From: Linanthus parryae
Lineage: Eukaryota; Streptophyta; Magnoliopsida; Ericales; Polemoniaceae
Assembly (NCBI GenBank): GCA_023055425.1
Contig: JALGPY010000015.1
Span: 2,602,001 to 2,666,000 of the forward strand
Reading direction: 5' to 3'
Length of the DNA: 64,000 nucleotides
A program made the position numbers and the translations under genes. Below the pieces are notes generated by a model. That model worked only from the letters and a program-made list of their open reading frames with translations, was not told the origin of the DNA and made no database searches. The first letter of the stretch is position 1. The number at the start of each line of letters is the position of its first letter. Of the stretch, positions 31,562 to 42,515 are shown in pieces.

Positions 31562-31846
31562 TTAGGATTTCTTTTCCTTTTGCTTCGACCCCTGTGTCTG
31601 TATTTTTCTTGTCTCTCCTAGGCTTCCAATATGTATACCCTTCTTCTTTTCTTGTGAAGAAATTGCAGTCTGTTTCTTCTTGAAAGTAGCCGAATTATGG
31701 TCCTTTTTAGTCATCTTCTTGGGTGGTGAAGACTCCCGTTCTTCATCAGTAAAGCTTTTTGACTCAGAGTCTTCACTAATTTCTTGAACATCATCCACTA
31801 CTGCCTTTCTTTTCTTCTCTGAACTAGGTTTTGATCCTCGAGCCAT
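31562..31846 (-). CDS. Additional ORF after pol in the Sirevirus-like element (94 aa)
   Basis: Starts MARGSKPSSEKKRKAVVDD and ends in a Lys-rich tail. It is very basic and Ser/Lys/Glu-rich, with basic clusters (EKKRK, PPKKMTKK) that look like nuclear localisation signals and an acidic middle (ISEDSESKSFTDEERE). It has no transmembrane stretch, so it is not an envelope-type product. It sits on the sense strand between RNase H and the polypurine tract. Sireviruses often carry an extra ORF in this place. It is open from start to stop although the pol upstream is broken. Function unknown. Confidence 0.5.
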   Translation of the reverse strand: MARGSKPSSEKKRKAVVDDVQEISEDSESKSFTDEERESSPPKKMTKKDHNSATFKKKQTAISSQEKKKGIHIGSLGETRKIQTQGSKQKEKKS

Positions 31847-32333
31847 CTTGATTTTTTATGAGGCTCTCCTTTTGCTCATTAGGGTTTGGGAGAAGAATAA
31901 AGAGAGGTAGGAATGATACGGAGAGAAGAGAAGAGAAGAAGATAAATACTAAAAGTGTTTGAGTTTCAAAAGGAAACTAGAATATCTCTCTGATCTGAAA
32001 AGATTGAAATAATCAGAGAGGATTCAAATCTTTTAGTTAGTTAGAAAGAATTAATTTAATACTATATTTGGCTAAAAAGAGTTTTTGAAAAAGGTAGGGG
32101 CTATATTGAGCAAATATCTACAGAGATATCACCCAATACAGAATGATCAAGGTTTATTGACTTCTAGTATAGCAGGCTTATTTTCAAGACTTTGAAAAGA
32201 TTTTCAAGGTCTTGAAATGCTGTAACATTGCAATAGATAATAGTCAAAGCTTTGAAGTGATTTTCAAGGCTTTGAAAATCAGTTCAAACCTTTGAAAACA
32301 CATACAACTTACCTTTCTTACCTGATGCTCCCC

Positions 32334-32970
32334 CTAAACCAATGCATCTTTATTTAGCATTCCCAATTCCAATCTTAGAGCTGAGAATCTCTCATCTGCT
32401 AATGGTTTAGTGAAGATATATGCAATTTGCATATTATTAGCAAAAAATTCAAGAAAAATATCACCTTTCTCAGCATGATCTCTGATAAAATGGTGTCTGA
32501 CATCAATGTGCTTGGTTCTTGAATGTTGAACTGGATTCTTTGCAATTGAAATTGCACTAGTGTTATCACATTGATAGGTATGGTACTGAAACCAAATCCA
32601 AGGTCTCTTAGCTGTTGAGCAATCCATAGTACTTGTGAACAACATGCTCCTGCAGCTATATATTCAGCTTCAGCTGTTGATAGAGAAACTGAATTTTGTT
32701 TCTTGGAATGCCAACTGATCAAGGATGATCCAATAAATTGGCAAGTTCCTGAAGTACTTTTCTTATCAACTTTGTAACCTACAAAGTCAGCATCTGAAAA
32801 ACCATACAAAGAAAAATTAGAATGTCTTGGATACCAAAGCCCTAAGTCTTTAGTTCCATTTAGATATCTAAAGATTCTCTTCACATCACTTAAGTGTGAT
32901 TCCTTTGGATCAGCTTGAAATCTAGCACACATGCATACACTGAACATGATATCTGGTATGCTTTCTGTGA
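32334..32970 (-). pseudogene. RNase H of the Sirevirus-like element
   Basis: GFSDADFVGYKVDKKSTSGT (catalytic Asp near 32797), then SLSTAEAEYIAAGACCSQ, then after a frameshift near 32560 CDNTSAISIAKNPVQHSRT, HIDVRHHF and IFTKPLADERF, ending at 32334. All the expected copia motifs are present. Confidence 0.85.
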
Positions 32971-33800
32971 GATAGAGTAATTATCCAATCATACCTCTAT
33001 ACTCTTTCACATTGACATTCTTACCAGATTCATCCTTGTCTAAGGACAGTGTAGAACTCATAGGAGTCTTGGCTTCCTTACATTGAGCCATACTATATTT
33101 GCTTAACAAGTCTCTTGTGTATTTACTTTGATGCAGAAAGATGACCTTCTTCATTTGATGTATTTGAAGTCCTAGGAAGAAGTTCAGCTCTCCCATCATT
33201 CTCATTTCAAATTCCCTGCTCATAAGACTTGAGAATTCTCTGCACAATTGATCATTAGTAGCTCCAAACAAGATATCATCAACATAGATCTGAACTACTA
33301 GAAAATCTTTCTCATGAGTCTTTATGAAAAGATTCTTGTCTACTAGTCCTCTTTTGAAATCATGTCAAGCAAAAATTTTTACAATCTTTCATACCAAGCT
33401 ATTGGAGCATGTTTCAAACCATAAAGAGCTTTGTCAATTTTGTAAACATGATCTGGAAAATTTTCATTTTCAAAACCAGGAGGTTGTGCTACATAAACTT
33501 CTTCTTGTAAATATCCATTTATGAAAGCACACTTCACATCCATTTGAAATAATTTCATGTTCTTGTGAGATGCAAATGCAAGAAAAATTCTAATTGCTTT
33601 AACCTGGCAATTGGAGCAAAAGTTTCTTCATAATCAATACCTTCTTCTTGGTTGTAACCTTGAGCAACTAACCTTGTTTTGTTTCTGATCACCTTGCCAC
33701 TTTCATCCAACTTATTTCTGAACACCCATCTGGTACCAATAAGAGACTGGTTTGTAGGTGGAGGAACCAGGTTCCAAACCTTATTCCTTGCAAACTTTGA
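32971..33800 (-). pseudogene. Reverse transcriptase of the Sirevirus-like element
   Basis: [20 protein letters not shown] opens the domain near 33775, followed by [21 protein letters not shown] degraded stretch follows (33590-33300) in which YLQEEVYVAQPPGF-like codons are recognisable but frameshifted. Then comes VDDILFGATNDQLCREFSS, the active-site region near 33280, and the open part 33271-32981 (FFLGLQIHQMKKVIFLHQ). Inactive. Confidence 0.8.
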
Positions 33801-34310
33801 GTTAAATTTTCATAGAAATGATCCAGTATGATTCTTGTAATGCTTCCTTCACAATTTTAGGTTCTACAAGAGAGATCAAAGCATTAAAAGCACATAAATT
33901 CTTCAAATGTGATCTAGTATGTGTACCAGTGGTTGGATCTGAAATGATATTATCAACTGGATGAGATGATAGATATTTGAATCTCTTTCTTGGAGACCAG
34001 GGTTCAGGTTCTCCATAGATCTTATCTGGTCTTGAAGTAGTGGCTTTTTCACTTGTATCCTTCTGATCATCTTTTTCAAGGCTTTGAGGCTTATTTTCAA
34101 GGCCTTGAGCACCATTTTCAAGGTATTGAAAATGTCTTCTGTTTTCTTCTGAACCTTTCTTGAATCCTAGTGGAATCTCAGCCTCTTCCTCTGATTCATG
34201 ATTGTTCAAAGTCAAGTCTGCAAAACTTTCACTCAAAGAACCATCATAGCTTTCATCAAAAATAACATGAATGCTCTATTCAACAAGTTTGGTTCTTTTA
34301 TTGTAAACTC
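33801..34310 (-). pseudogene. Integrase-RT linker of the Sirevirus-like element
   Basis: Open from 34236 to 33802. It encodes an acidic, low-complexity linker (NNHESEEEAEIPLGFKKGSE) followed by a segment with three similar phrases, YLENGAQGLEN, KPQSLEK and the DNA palindromes TTTCAAGGC/CTTGAAA that encode them, then PVDNIISDPTTGTHTRS, the conserved start of the RT-proximal region. The palindromic words are the same as those in the LTR. Confidence 0.75.
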
Positions 34311-34325
34311 TATAATCTTTTCTAT

Positions 34326-35235
34326 TCAGAGAGTAACCAAGAAATATACCTTCATCACTTCTTGAATCAAAATTACCAAGATTGTCTTTTCCATTGTTTG
34401 GATAAAACATGTGCATCCAAAGGGCCTGAAGTATGAAATGTTTGGCTTCCTCCCTTTGAATAGTTCATAGGGGGTCTTCTTCAAGATAGGTCTGATCAAG
34501 CACCTGTTCAGTATATAGTTTGGCTTCTTCCCAATAATGTTTTGGCAGCTTGTTTTCAAGAAGCATTGTCCTTGACATATCTTCAAGAGTCATGTTCTTT
34601 CTTTCAACTACACCATTCTGTTGAGGAGTTCTAGGAGCAGAAAAGTTGTGAGTAATACCATGCTTATCACAGAACAAATAAAACTCTAATTGATAAAATT
34701 CTCTACCATGATAACTTATAATTGAAGCTACATGTAGGTTTTTCATAGTTTGAAGTTCTCTCCAAAGCTTTGAAAATTCAGAGAGGGCTTCAGATTTTTC
34801 TTTGAGAAACATAACCCAAGTATATCTAGAAAAATAATCTACAACAACTAGCATATACCTTTTACCTTTTGGAGTAGGAGTTCTCATAGGACCTTAGAGA
34901 TCCATACGACGCATTTCAATAGGTCTAGTTGTACTTACAAACTTCTTTGGCTTGAAGGAGTTTCTAATCTGCTTTCTCTGAGCAGAAGCTTTGCAAAATT
35001 CATTTTCTTTGAACTTAATGGATGGCAATCCTCTTACTAAGTCTTTGGAAATCAACTTGCTCAAAGTATGCAAACTGATATGACCAAGCTTCCTTTGCCA
35101 AAGCTTTGAATCCTCTTTCAAGGCCTTGAGGCAATTCAAACTTTCACCTGCAACTTTGTTAGTCTGAAATGTATAAACATTGTTTGATCTAGAGGCTGTG
35201 AGAATGCAATCTCCTAATTTCTCATTTTTCACCAC
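34326..35235 (-). pseudogene. Integrase of the Sirevirus-like element
   Basis: The zinc region is KLWQRKLGHISLHTLSKL, with FCKASAQRKQ where a CxxC would be expected. Catalytic core: Asp in VVVDYFSRY (near 34855), then SYHGREF (near 34710) where the second catalytic Asp is replaced by Tyr, then NGVVERKN with Glu (near 34610). Open pieces 35235-34894 and 34887-34465 are separated by one stop. With that residue lost the protein cannot be active. Confidence 0.8.
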
Positions 35236-35433
35236 ACATTTATCTTTATCAAAGATAACTTTGTTGCCATTAACACAAAGCTAAGATACACTAAGCAAGT
35301 TAAATTTCAAACCATCAACTAGATACACATCAGAAATAGAGTTTTCAGAATTTGTACCAACTTTACCAATACGAAGAATATTGCATTTGCCTTTTTCACC
35401 AAGAGTAATTGAATCTTCAGATTTCTCTTTCAA

Positions 35434-36648
35434 TTATGTGAATAAATATCTCTTTCCACTCATGTGTCTTGAGCAACCACTGTCCATAAACCACTTCAGT
35501 TCTTTGATGTTGGTGAGAACCTCAATGTTCTTCTCAGAACTTTCATCATGCTTGGACATGAAGCATAGGTTGGCATGTTCTGGTTCAGATTCTGATTCAC
35601 TTGAGCTATCTGAATCACTCCATGAAGATATCATAGCTTTCTTTCTTCTATCATGATATTTCTTTTGAAAGCTCTTGTTTTTCTTGTGTGGACAGTCTCT
35701 TATCAAATGTCCTGCATCACCACATTCAAAGCAGTGCATAACCTTTGATTTATTTTGTGAAGGAGACTTACCTTTGTAGTCCTTGCTACTGGATGGTCTA
35801 CGTCTTTCTCTGTTAAATTCTTTGTTTCCAAAGTTTTCTTCATTTTGAGTATCTTGGTCAAGGCTTTGGAAATCAAAGCAAACGGATCTTCATCATTACC
35901 ATCCTCAATCTCAAGGCTTTGAGTTCTCTCATTCTATTTGGCTTTGAGAGCTAAGTTTTTGACACTTTCTTGGAGCTCTCCATCAGCTTCATTCATAGAT
36001 ATTTCATGTGTCAGAAGCTTCCCTTGTAGGTCATCAAGTTGTAGAGTTGAGAGATTTTGAGCTTCTTCAATTGCCGTGGTCTTTTGTTCCCACTTTTCCT
36101 TTGGAAGACTTCTTAGAATCTTCCTCACCTTTTCTTCATTGGAAAAATGTTTTTCCCAGTGACTCAAGGTTGTTAACAATGTCTGTGAACCTCTTGAGAA
36201 TGTCTCCGATAGGTTCATCTACATTCATCTTGAACAACTCATATTTCCTGAGATAGATGTTGATATTTGTTTGCTTGACTTGACTGGTACCTTCAAAAGT
36301 TACCACAAGATTATCCCTGATTTATTTGGCAGTAGTGCAGCCTGAAATCCTATTGAATTCATATGTACTCAAAGCACAATACAAAATGTTAATAGCTTTG
36401 TAATTCTCAGAGAATTGCTCTAATTCAGAAGAGTAAAGTGAGTCTTCAGATTTGGGAGTTCTGATCCCATTTTTCTCTGTGTAAAAAGTGTGAGGTCCAT
36501 TTTGAATAATGGTCCAATGCTCAATGTCTTGATCAATGATGAACATTTTCATCAAAGCTTTCCAGTGAGCAAAATTTTCTCCACAAAATAGAGGAGGTCT
36601 ATTAGCAGCTCTTCCCTGTGAGAAACCACCATCACCTGCAGTACTCAT
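35434..36648 (-). pseudogene. Gag and protease of the Sirevirus-like element
   Basis: The ATG at 36648-36646 is 50 bases after the LTR. Gag core: NRPPLFCGENFAHWKALMKM, then KMNVDEPIGDILKRF and KSSKGKVGTKD in a shifted frame. The knuckle CFECGDAGHLIRDC (near 35730-35690) has all four ligands in CX2CX4HX4C. After it a Ser/Glu-rich linker leads to the protease active site WFMDSGCSRHMSG (near 35480), which keeps Asp-Ser-Gly. At least three frameshifts or stops (36325, 36065, 35935). Confidence 0.85.
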
Positions 36649-36683
36649 GATCACCAGATGGTTAAATCTATACAGTTATACAA

Positions 36684-36695
36684 GCTCTGATACCA
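36684..36695 (-). promoter_or_regulatory. Initiator-Met primer-binding site of the Sirevirus-like element
   Basis: The minus strand reads TGGTATCAGAGC, exact, two bases inside the LTR end at 36698. Confidence 0.9.
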
Positions 36696-36697
36696 AT

Positions 36698-38027
36698 TGA
36701 AAGTGTGAGTGTGCAGGTGGTAATGCAGCTAAGATACTCTAGAAGGTGGGTGTGGTGAATAGAGTATGCCAACGTTTTGCAAAACTTGCTAAGAGGATAG
36801 GATCTTGTAAAAGCTAGTGAAGTTCAAGGCTTTGAAAACAATTTCAAGCCCTTGGAATGAAATGCAGTTTGAAATAGATCAGTAAAGTCTTTTTCAAGGC
36901 CTTGAAAAGAGTTTCAAACCCTTGAAAACATACAATTTTGAATGCTGTAAAAACTGAGTAAGTAGAGAAACTGTAAATACAAGAGACAACTGATTTATAG
37001 AGTTATATCCACTTGGACATACGTATCTACCTCATGGATCTTATGCGTGCAGGATTTTCAACACAATTCTTAATAATCAAAAGCTAAGCCCTAGATCTCA
37101 AGCAAAGAGAATTGCCTTACTCTGTTACAACTTGTGGTAATCCCTAACCAATCAAGTACCTGCTCCAGCTAACTGATTAACTAAGAATTCTCTATTGTTC
37201 ACCTTGAACAATCCTTGAGAATGAAGATATAAATAATACAGAAATGATCTACCAATGAAGCACTAAACAGAAGAACTCTTAGAGTGTAGAAACTGTAGTG
37301 GAGTATGCAATGATATTCTTTAAAATGGATTGTGAGATGAATGAACTTATTTTATGCTTGTCAATCTAGAACTTTGTCTCTCTTTTTGCCCGTTGAGTAT
37401 TGTCTTGTTGCTTCAGAATTGAGCTATATTTAAACTTCAAACAGCTCTTCAAATCTTCCCAGATATTCAGCAACAAATCTCCTATTTTTTAGGCAACAGA
37501 CTTTGACTCTTTGAAAATCTTCTCCAACGATTAAATGATCACAATCTCCAGAGATAATGTCGTGATCTTGAAATTGAATTGATTCAGAAGCTGTCAAGTC
37601 ATTCAGATCTAACACAGAATCATCTTCTCAATTATTTCCTTCCCTGCAATAATCAGATTAGAAAATCATCTTTGCAAACTAGGAAATAAAATTCCCTGCA
37701 AAATCATAGTCAAACAGATGATATTCTATGTTCAAACGTTAGAATTATTTGTATTTTATCATCAAATAACAGTTAGAATTATATGTCTTTCATCATCAAA
37801 TAACAGTAAATCAAATATATAAGGAAGAGATATGAAATCAACTTAGAAGAGTTTATAGGAAACTCCCCTTGAGAATATACATATAGGTTAAACAGTTTCA
37901 AGGCTTTGAATCCAGTTTCAAGGCCTTGAAAATAGCCGCATGTGATAACTGATTCAAGGCTTTGAGAGCTGATTCAAGGCATTGAAATAGTTAAACTATT
38001 TCAAGCCTTGCACAACCTGATCTTACA
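36698..38027 (-). repeat. 5' LTR of the Sirevirus-like element (1330 bp)
   Basis: Pairs with 29613-30892. It has a short tandem duplication near 37738-37800 (TTAGAATTAT...CATCATCAAATAACAG twice) that the 3' LTR lacks. Palindromes of the TTCAAGGCCTTGAAA type lie near 36828-36925 and 37895-37990. Confidence 0.9.
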
Positions 38028-39200
38028 AAAGGTAAGGAATACACAGTTTCTACGCAAATGGAAAGAAGTTCTATCGCATCTGAAGGTGTGCGTGGTCATC
38101 TTCAACTCCATTCGTTAAAGATGTCCCTGAGCAAATCAAGGAGTCAGAGGAAAAAGTGCCAGGAGAAGACATAGTCGAGACTCCAATGGAGAAGTTGAAG
38201 AAGCGCCTTAATGCATGGAAGATAAGCCAAAACCGCAAAAGCAAGAGTTGAAAGAAGTGTTCCCGAGCCCAACAGAAGAGAAGAAAATACCAGTATTCTT
38301 GAGCGCGGATCTCGATGATGAGGAGGAACAGGGGCTGCCGAAGCTCTTGACGTAGTAAAAAGATGTGTTCGCTTGCGAATATGATGAAATTCCTGGTCTA
38401 GATACAGAAGTTACCATGCACATGTTGGATGTTATTCCCGGGTGGAAGCCAATAAAACAAAACACAAGGAGTTTCCGGCCAAAAGCCAATGTGAAGATAA
38501 AAGAAGAGATAGTGAAGTTGCTAAACGCGAAGTTCAGCAAGCCTGAGCACCGTCCCACTTGGCTAGCGAACATTGTACCGGTTATAAAAAAGTGGGCAGC
38601 TTCGAGTTTGTGTTGAATTCAGGGACCTGAATCAATTCTGCCTGAAGGATGACTTCCCACTGCCAAACATAGACCTATTGATCGATTCCACTGCAGGCCA
38701 CCAAAGTTCAGATTCATGGATGGGTTTAGTGGCTACAATCAAATCAAGATGGACCCCGAGGATGAGAAGAAGACTGCCTCCATCACGCATGTCGGAGTGT
38801 TCCATTACAAAGTCATGCCCTTTGGCTTGAAGAATGATGGAGCAACTTATCAGCGTGCGATGATGGCGATTTTTCATGATATGATGCATCAAGAAGTCGA
38901 ATTCTATGTGGATGACCTGGTCATCAAGTCGAGAAAAGAGGGAGATCACCTGAAAAACTTGAGGAGGGTTTTTAGAAGATGCAGAAAGTTCCAGCTTAAG
39001 ATGAACCCCATGAAATGCGCATTTGGGGTAACCTCGGGAAAATGATTGGGATGCATAATTCAAAGGAAAGGAATTGAGCCTGAGCCTGCAAAGATTTCAG
39101 CTGTCACCAGCCTACCAGCTCCACGAACTCAAAGTGCCCTAAATACTTTTTTGGGAAAACTTTTGTACTTGCGAAGATTCATACCGTAAATTGCAGAATT
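38028..39200 (+). pseudogene. Reverse transcriptase of Tat copy 2
   Basis: Starts with EIPGLDTEVTMHMLDVIPG (near 38385). The motifs are FRPKANVKIKEEIVKLLNAK, WLANIVPVIKK, PLPNIDLLIDSTAG, MDGFSGYNQIKM (38716), MPFGLKNDGATYQRAM and the active site EFYVDDLVIKS near 38900. The thumb segment missing from copy 1 is present here (SAVTSLPAPRTQSALNTFLG). Frames change near 38600 and 38700, with a stop at 39043. Confidence 0.85.
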
Positions 39201-39289
39201 GACGTTCTCCTTCAGCAATTTTCTCAAGAAGAATGCGACATATGCTTGGAAAGAAGAGCACCAGACCATGTTGTAGAAGTTGAACCCGA

Positions 39290-39727
39290 GTCATGATCGC
39301 GCCACATCTTGGAGCACCTCTACTTCTTTATATCACTTCGACGAAGAAATCAATTGGGGCATTTCTAGCTCAAGATTTTGAAGTCCAGGAAAGACCCATT
39401 TACTATATCTCGCGCGTGATGCAATCTACAGAATCCAGGTACACATATATTGAGCGGCTCCATTCTCTATTATTTGTCATTGGAAAGTTGAATAACTACT
39501 TCATCTCTCGTAAAGTGATTGTGATAACCAAAAGCGACCCTATCCGATACTTGTTAGGGCATTCTTCTCCTTGTGGGAGATTGGAGAAATGATACATGAC
39601 CATATCGCAATATGACATCACATGCATGCGTCCAAAGGCCATTAAGTCCCAAGCAGTGGCGGACTTGCTAGAACAGTTCCCGGACAAAAATTACGAGCCC
39701 ATGACAGAGGAGATACTTGAAGGACCA
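39290..39727 (+). pseudogene. Retroviral-type RNase H of Tat copy 2
   Basis: LLLYITSTKKSIGAFLAQ, RPIYYISRVMQSTESRYTY, KSDPIRYLLGHSSPCGRL and IKSQAVADLLEQFPD, in order. One in-frame stop near 39590 separates the last part. Confidence 0.85.
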
Positions 39728-40155
39728 TAAGTATACTCGATCGAATCATCTCACGAGAAAGTTGCATTTCGATGGTTCGTCGACAAGAGCAGGAGGAGGA
39801 ACTGGAATTGTCCTCACAAATCCCGAAGGAGAGGTAATCCAGATGTCAAACAAACTGGACTTCGCAGTAACCAACAATGAAGCTGAGTACGAGGCTTTGA
39901 TTGTAGGCCTCTTCGCAACCAAGGCTTTAGAGGTTCGGAATTTGATTTTGATGGGAGATTCAAAGTTGGTCGTACAGCAAGCTTCAGGCGAGTATGGTTT
40001 AAAAGAGATCAACTTGTTGAAATAGAGGACCATTATGCAGAAGCTGGTTCAGAGGTTTGACTTAATCAAGTATGAGCACACTCCTAGAGCCGATAATCGA
40101 CATGCAGATGCACTAGCCACTCTAGGGTTGAAAATCAGCGCAAGTTTCCGGCAAA
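39728..40155 (+). pseudogene. Archaeal-type RNase H of Tat copy 2
   Basis: LHFDGSSTRAGGGTGIVL, NNEAEYEALIVGLFATKA and LMGDSKLVVQQASGEYGL carry the D, E and D catalytic positions. The end continues after a stop at 40022 as VQRFDLIKYEHTPRADN, with HADALATL near 40110. It is the lineage marker, as in copy 1. Confidence 0.85.
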
Positions 40156-41781
40156 GATCTCGATCGTGGTAAAGTCAACTCCCTCACTAATGAAGGATTT
40201 ATGCGAAGACGAATTCATCGAAGTCAAATACTAGAGAAATCCGGTAATGCGTGCGATCACAGAAGGAACAAGCAAGGAAATTTAGGTGTCCACGAAGGGA
40301 TTCTGTATACACGAAAACTTGCTATATTTCAAAGGACTCGGAGGTATCATAATGCGATATGTTGCATAAGAAGAAGGACAAGATGTGCTAGAGAAGATTC
40401 ATGAGAACTCTTGTGGATAAATGATGTCCCTATTTACAGGAAAGCCCAGAGGTATGGGATTCATTTGCCTGAAATGGCATGCTATGATGCGATGCTGCAA
40501 GGCAACTGTGAGAAATGTGCACTGCTGAAAGATTCTCTAGAAATTTCTGCAATTGATGATGTTGATTGGAGGAATTCTCTAATTGACTATCAGGGAGAAG
40601 AAACCCTACCGAGTGACAAGAAGGAGGCAGACAAGCTCAAGAAGGAATCAACTCAATACGTTTTGAAAGAGAACCTGCTATGGCAAAAAAGACATGATGG
40701 GAATTTTCTTAGATTCATGAATGGTTAAGAGACACAAGAAGGGATGGAGTTATCGCATCAAGTGGATCATCAAGGAGCCGCGAAACTCTGCAAAAAACTT
40801 TTTTCTGTAGGCTATTTTTGGCCAACCATGGAGGCTGATTTTCGAGCCAAAGTCAAACGCTTCCAATAGTGCTAATTCAACAGCAATCTAGTGCATGCTC
40901 CCATAGTTGATCTACATGCGCTAGGAGCTCCTTGGCCATTTCATACATCAGATTTTATTGGTCCGATCCGTCTAGCATCGCATGCAAATCAGTTCATTCT
41001 AACTGGAACAGAACAATTCACTAAATGGGTAGAGGTAGTTCCTCTCAAAACAGAAAATGCATTGGCAGTAGTTAAGTTCATTCAAGAGAACATCATTTAT
41101 CGTTTTGGGATTCCTAATACGATCCTATCTGATAATGGAACTCCTTTTGTCAATCGCCAAATTGCCTCGAAGCTGATGGAGTACAATGTGAGCAGGTATG
41201 CTCGACGCCCTACTATCCAAAAGGAAACGGGCAAGCAGAGGCCACAAACAAAACGTTGTTGAGGATTCTAAGCAAGATGGTCGCGGAAAAACATAAGAAG
41301 TGGGCAGATTTCTAAGTCTAGCATTGTGGGCTTATCGCACCTCACCAAGAACTCCTACAAGAGCTTCTCCTTTCTTGCTTCGCTATGGAGCTGAAGCAGT
41401 CGTTCCCACTGAGGTCAAGTTTAATTCAGCAAGGTTAGCCTTTAGTGCTCTATATGAAAATCAACGCGATCATGATCTTATTTTACTCGAGGAGAAGCGC
41501 GAGCAAGCCAAGAGAACTAATACAGGGTACAAGGAAAGGATTTTTCGAGCATACAGCAAGACCGTTCAGCATCGAGATTTTTGCCGTTGCAGATTTAATT
41601 CTGCGAGCTTCTGACCATTGCATGTGCGAAGCAGCTCACCCCAAGTTTGCGGCCAACTGGGAAGGAACATTTGAGGTAAAATAAGTCTTTTATACTGGCT
41701 ATTGCAATCTTGAGATGTCATGGGACTGCTATAACTCCCAGCCCAGTTAATATGTGATGGCTCAAGAAATACTATCCTTAG
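40156..41781 (+). pseudogene. Integrase of Tat copy 2
   Basis: The zinc region is LSHQVDHQGAAKLC with the Cys pair lost (VKRFQ then a stop near 40868). Catalytic core: SDFIGPIRLASHANQF (first Asp near 40950), ILSDNGTPFVNRQI (second Asp near 41130), and GNGQAEATNKTLL in a shifted frame near 41225 (Glu). The C-terminal part is RTSPRTPTRASPFLLRYG, then KFAANWEGTFEV, ending with WLKKYYP and a stop at 41779-41781. Upstream, 40411-40728 is an open stretch with CYDAMLQGNCEKCALLKD. Confidence 0.85.
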
Positions 41782-41816
41782 AACTTTTGATGCTTTAATG
41801 ATGTACTCGTTAATTT

Positions 41817-41867
41817 CCTCCCATATGAGGACTCCTTATTGATGATAATGACTCTCCCATATGAGAG
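41817..41867. repeat. CATATG palindromes after the polyprotein of Tat copy 2
   Basis: CCTCCCATATGAGG at 41817-41830 and CTCTCCCATATGAGAG at about 41852-41867 match the motifs at 2175-2254 of copy 1 in sequence and place, 35-90 bases past the pol stop. Confidence 0.8.
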
Positions 41868-42012
41868 ATCACTTATCAACTCTGCATATTATTTACTTAA
41901 GTTATGTTGCTTATTTGCAGTCGATTTCTTACTTCCAAATAATAAGCCTGTATGTTTAGATAACAATCTAACATAAGCATAACTGTTTTGATAGTAGTGT
42001 AAATCAAATTGA

Positions 42013-42350
42013 GCCTATCTATCCAGATAGCACTGATACGCGAGAATTAAGCCTATATGTTTAGATAGCACCAATACTCGAACATAAGCCTATATGTCTA
42101 GATGGCACAAAATTCAACAAAGTCTGTCTAAATAGCAGCTAATCTCGCATTAAGCCTGTCTAGATAGCAACTATTTTTGCTTGAAGCCTATCGATTTAGA
42201 TAGCATAACTTAATAAGCCTATCTCTCTAGATAGTAGCAATACGCGGTGAAAGACTATCTATTCAGATAGCTGTGTTACTTGATTAAAACTATTTGTTGA
42301 GATAGTAAGATTTCTTGATAAAAGCTTATGAATTCAAATAGCATGAGCCT
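42013..42350 (+). repeat. Tandem hairpin array of Tat copy 2 (about ten units of 31-37 bp)
   Basis: The core GCCTATCT-N4-AGATAGC recurs about ten times, diverging toward the right. The stems are 7-8 bp. Spacers of 15-20 bases vary. Copy 1 has the same core with longer units at 1812-2105. It lies between the pol stop (41781) and the end of the antisense gene (42516). The stretch 42351-42515 shows nothing else. Confidence 0.85.
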
Positions 42351-42515
42351 GAACGCCCTGTTCAAATAAAAATAATATTAGGTTAAAATCCTTTCTATTT
42401 CAAAGAGATACAAATTGATATCTGCGCAAAGCTTAGATAGATACAAACTGGTGAGTCAAGCTCACAAAACGGCGTTCAAACTGCGAAAGCTAGATAGAAA
42501 AATAAAACAAGATGT

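Larger units (their letters stand above)
29613..38027 (-). mobile_element. Sirevirus-like Ty1/copia retrotransposon nested in Tat copy 2
   Basis: Minus-strand order is LTR (38027-36698), initiator-Met primer-binding site, gag with zinc knuckle, protease, integrase, a long linker, RT, RNase H, an additional ORF, multiple polypurine tracts and LTR (30892-29613). Integrase before RT defines copia. The GGGGGAGA-type tracts repeated upstream of the 3' LTR, the knuckle CFECGDAGHLIRDC and the extra ORF point to Sireviruses. Flanks GAAGG (29608-29612) and AAAGG (38028-38032) are a target duplication with one change. Confidence 0.9.

Noticed and set aside
42013..42350. CRISPR-like array
   Set aside because: Same reasons; irregular unit length and an equivalent in the other Tat copy.
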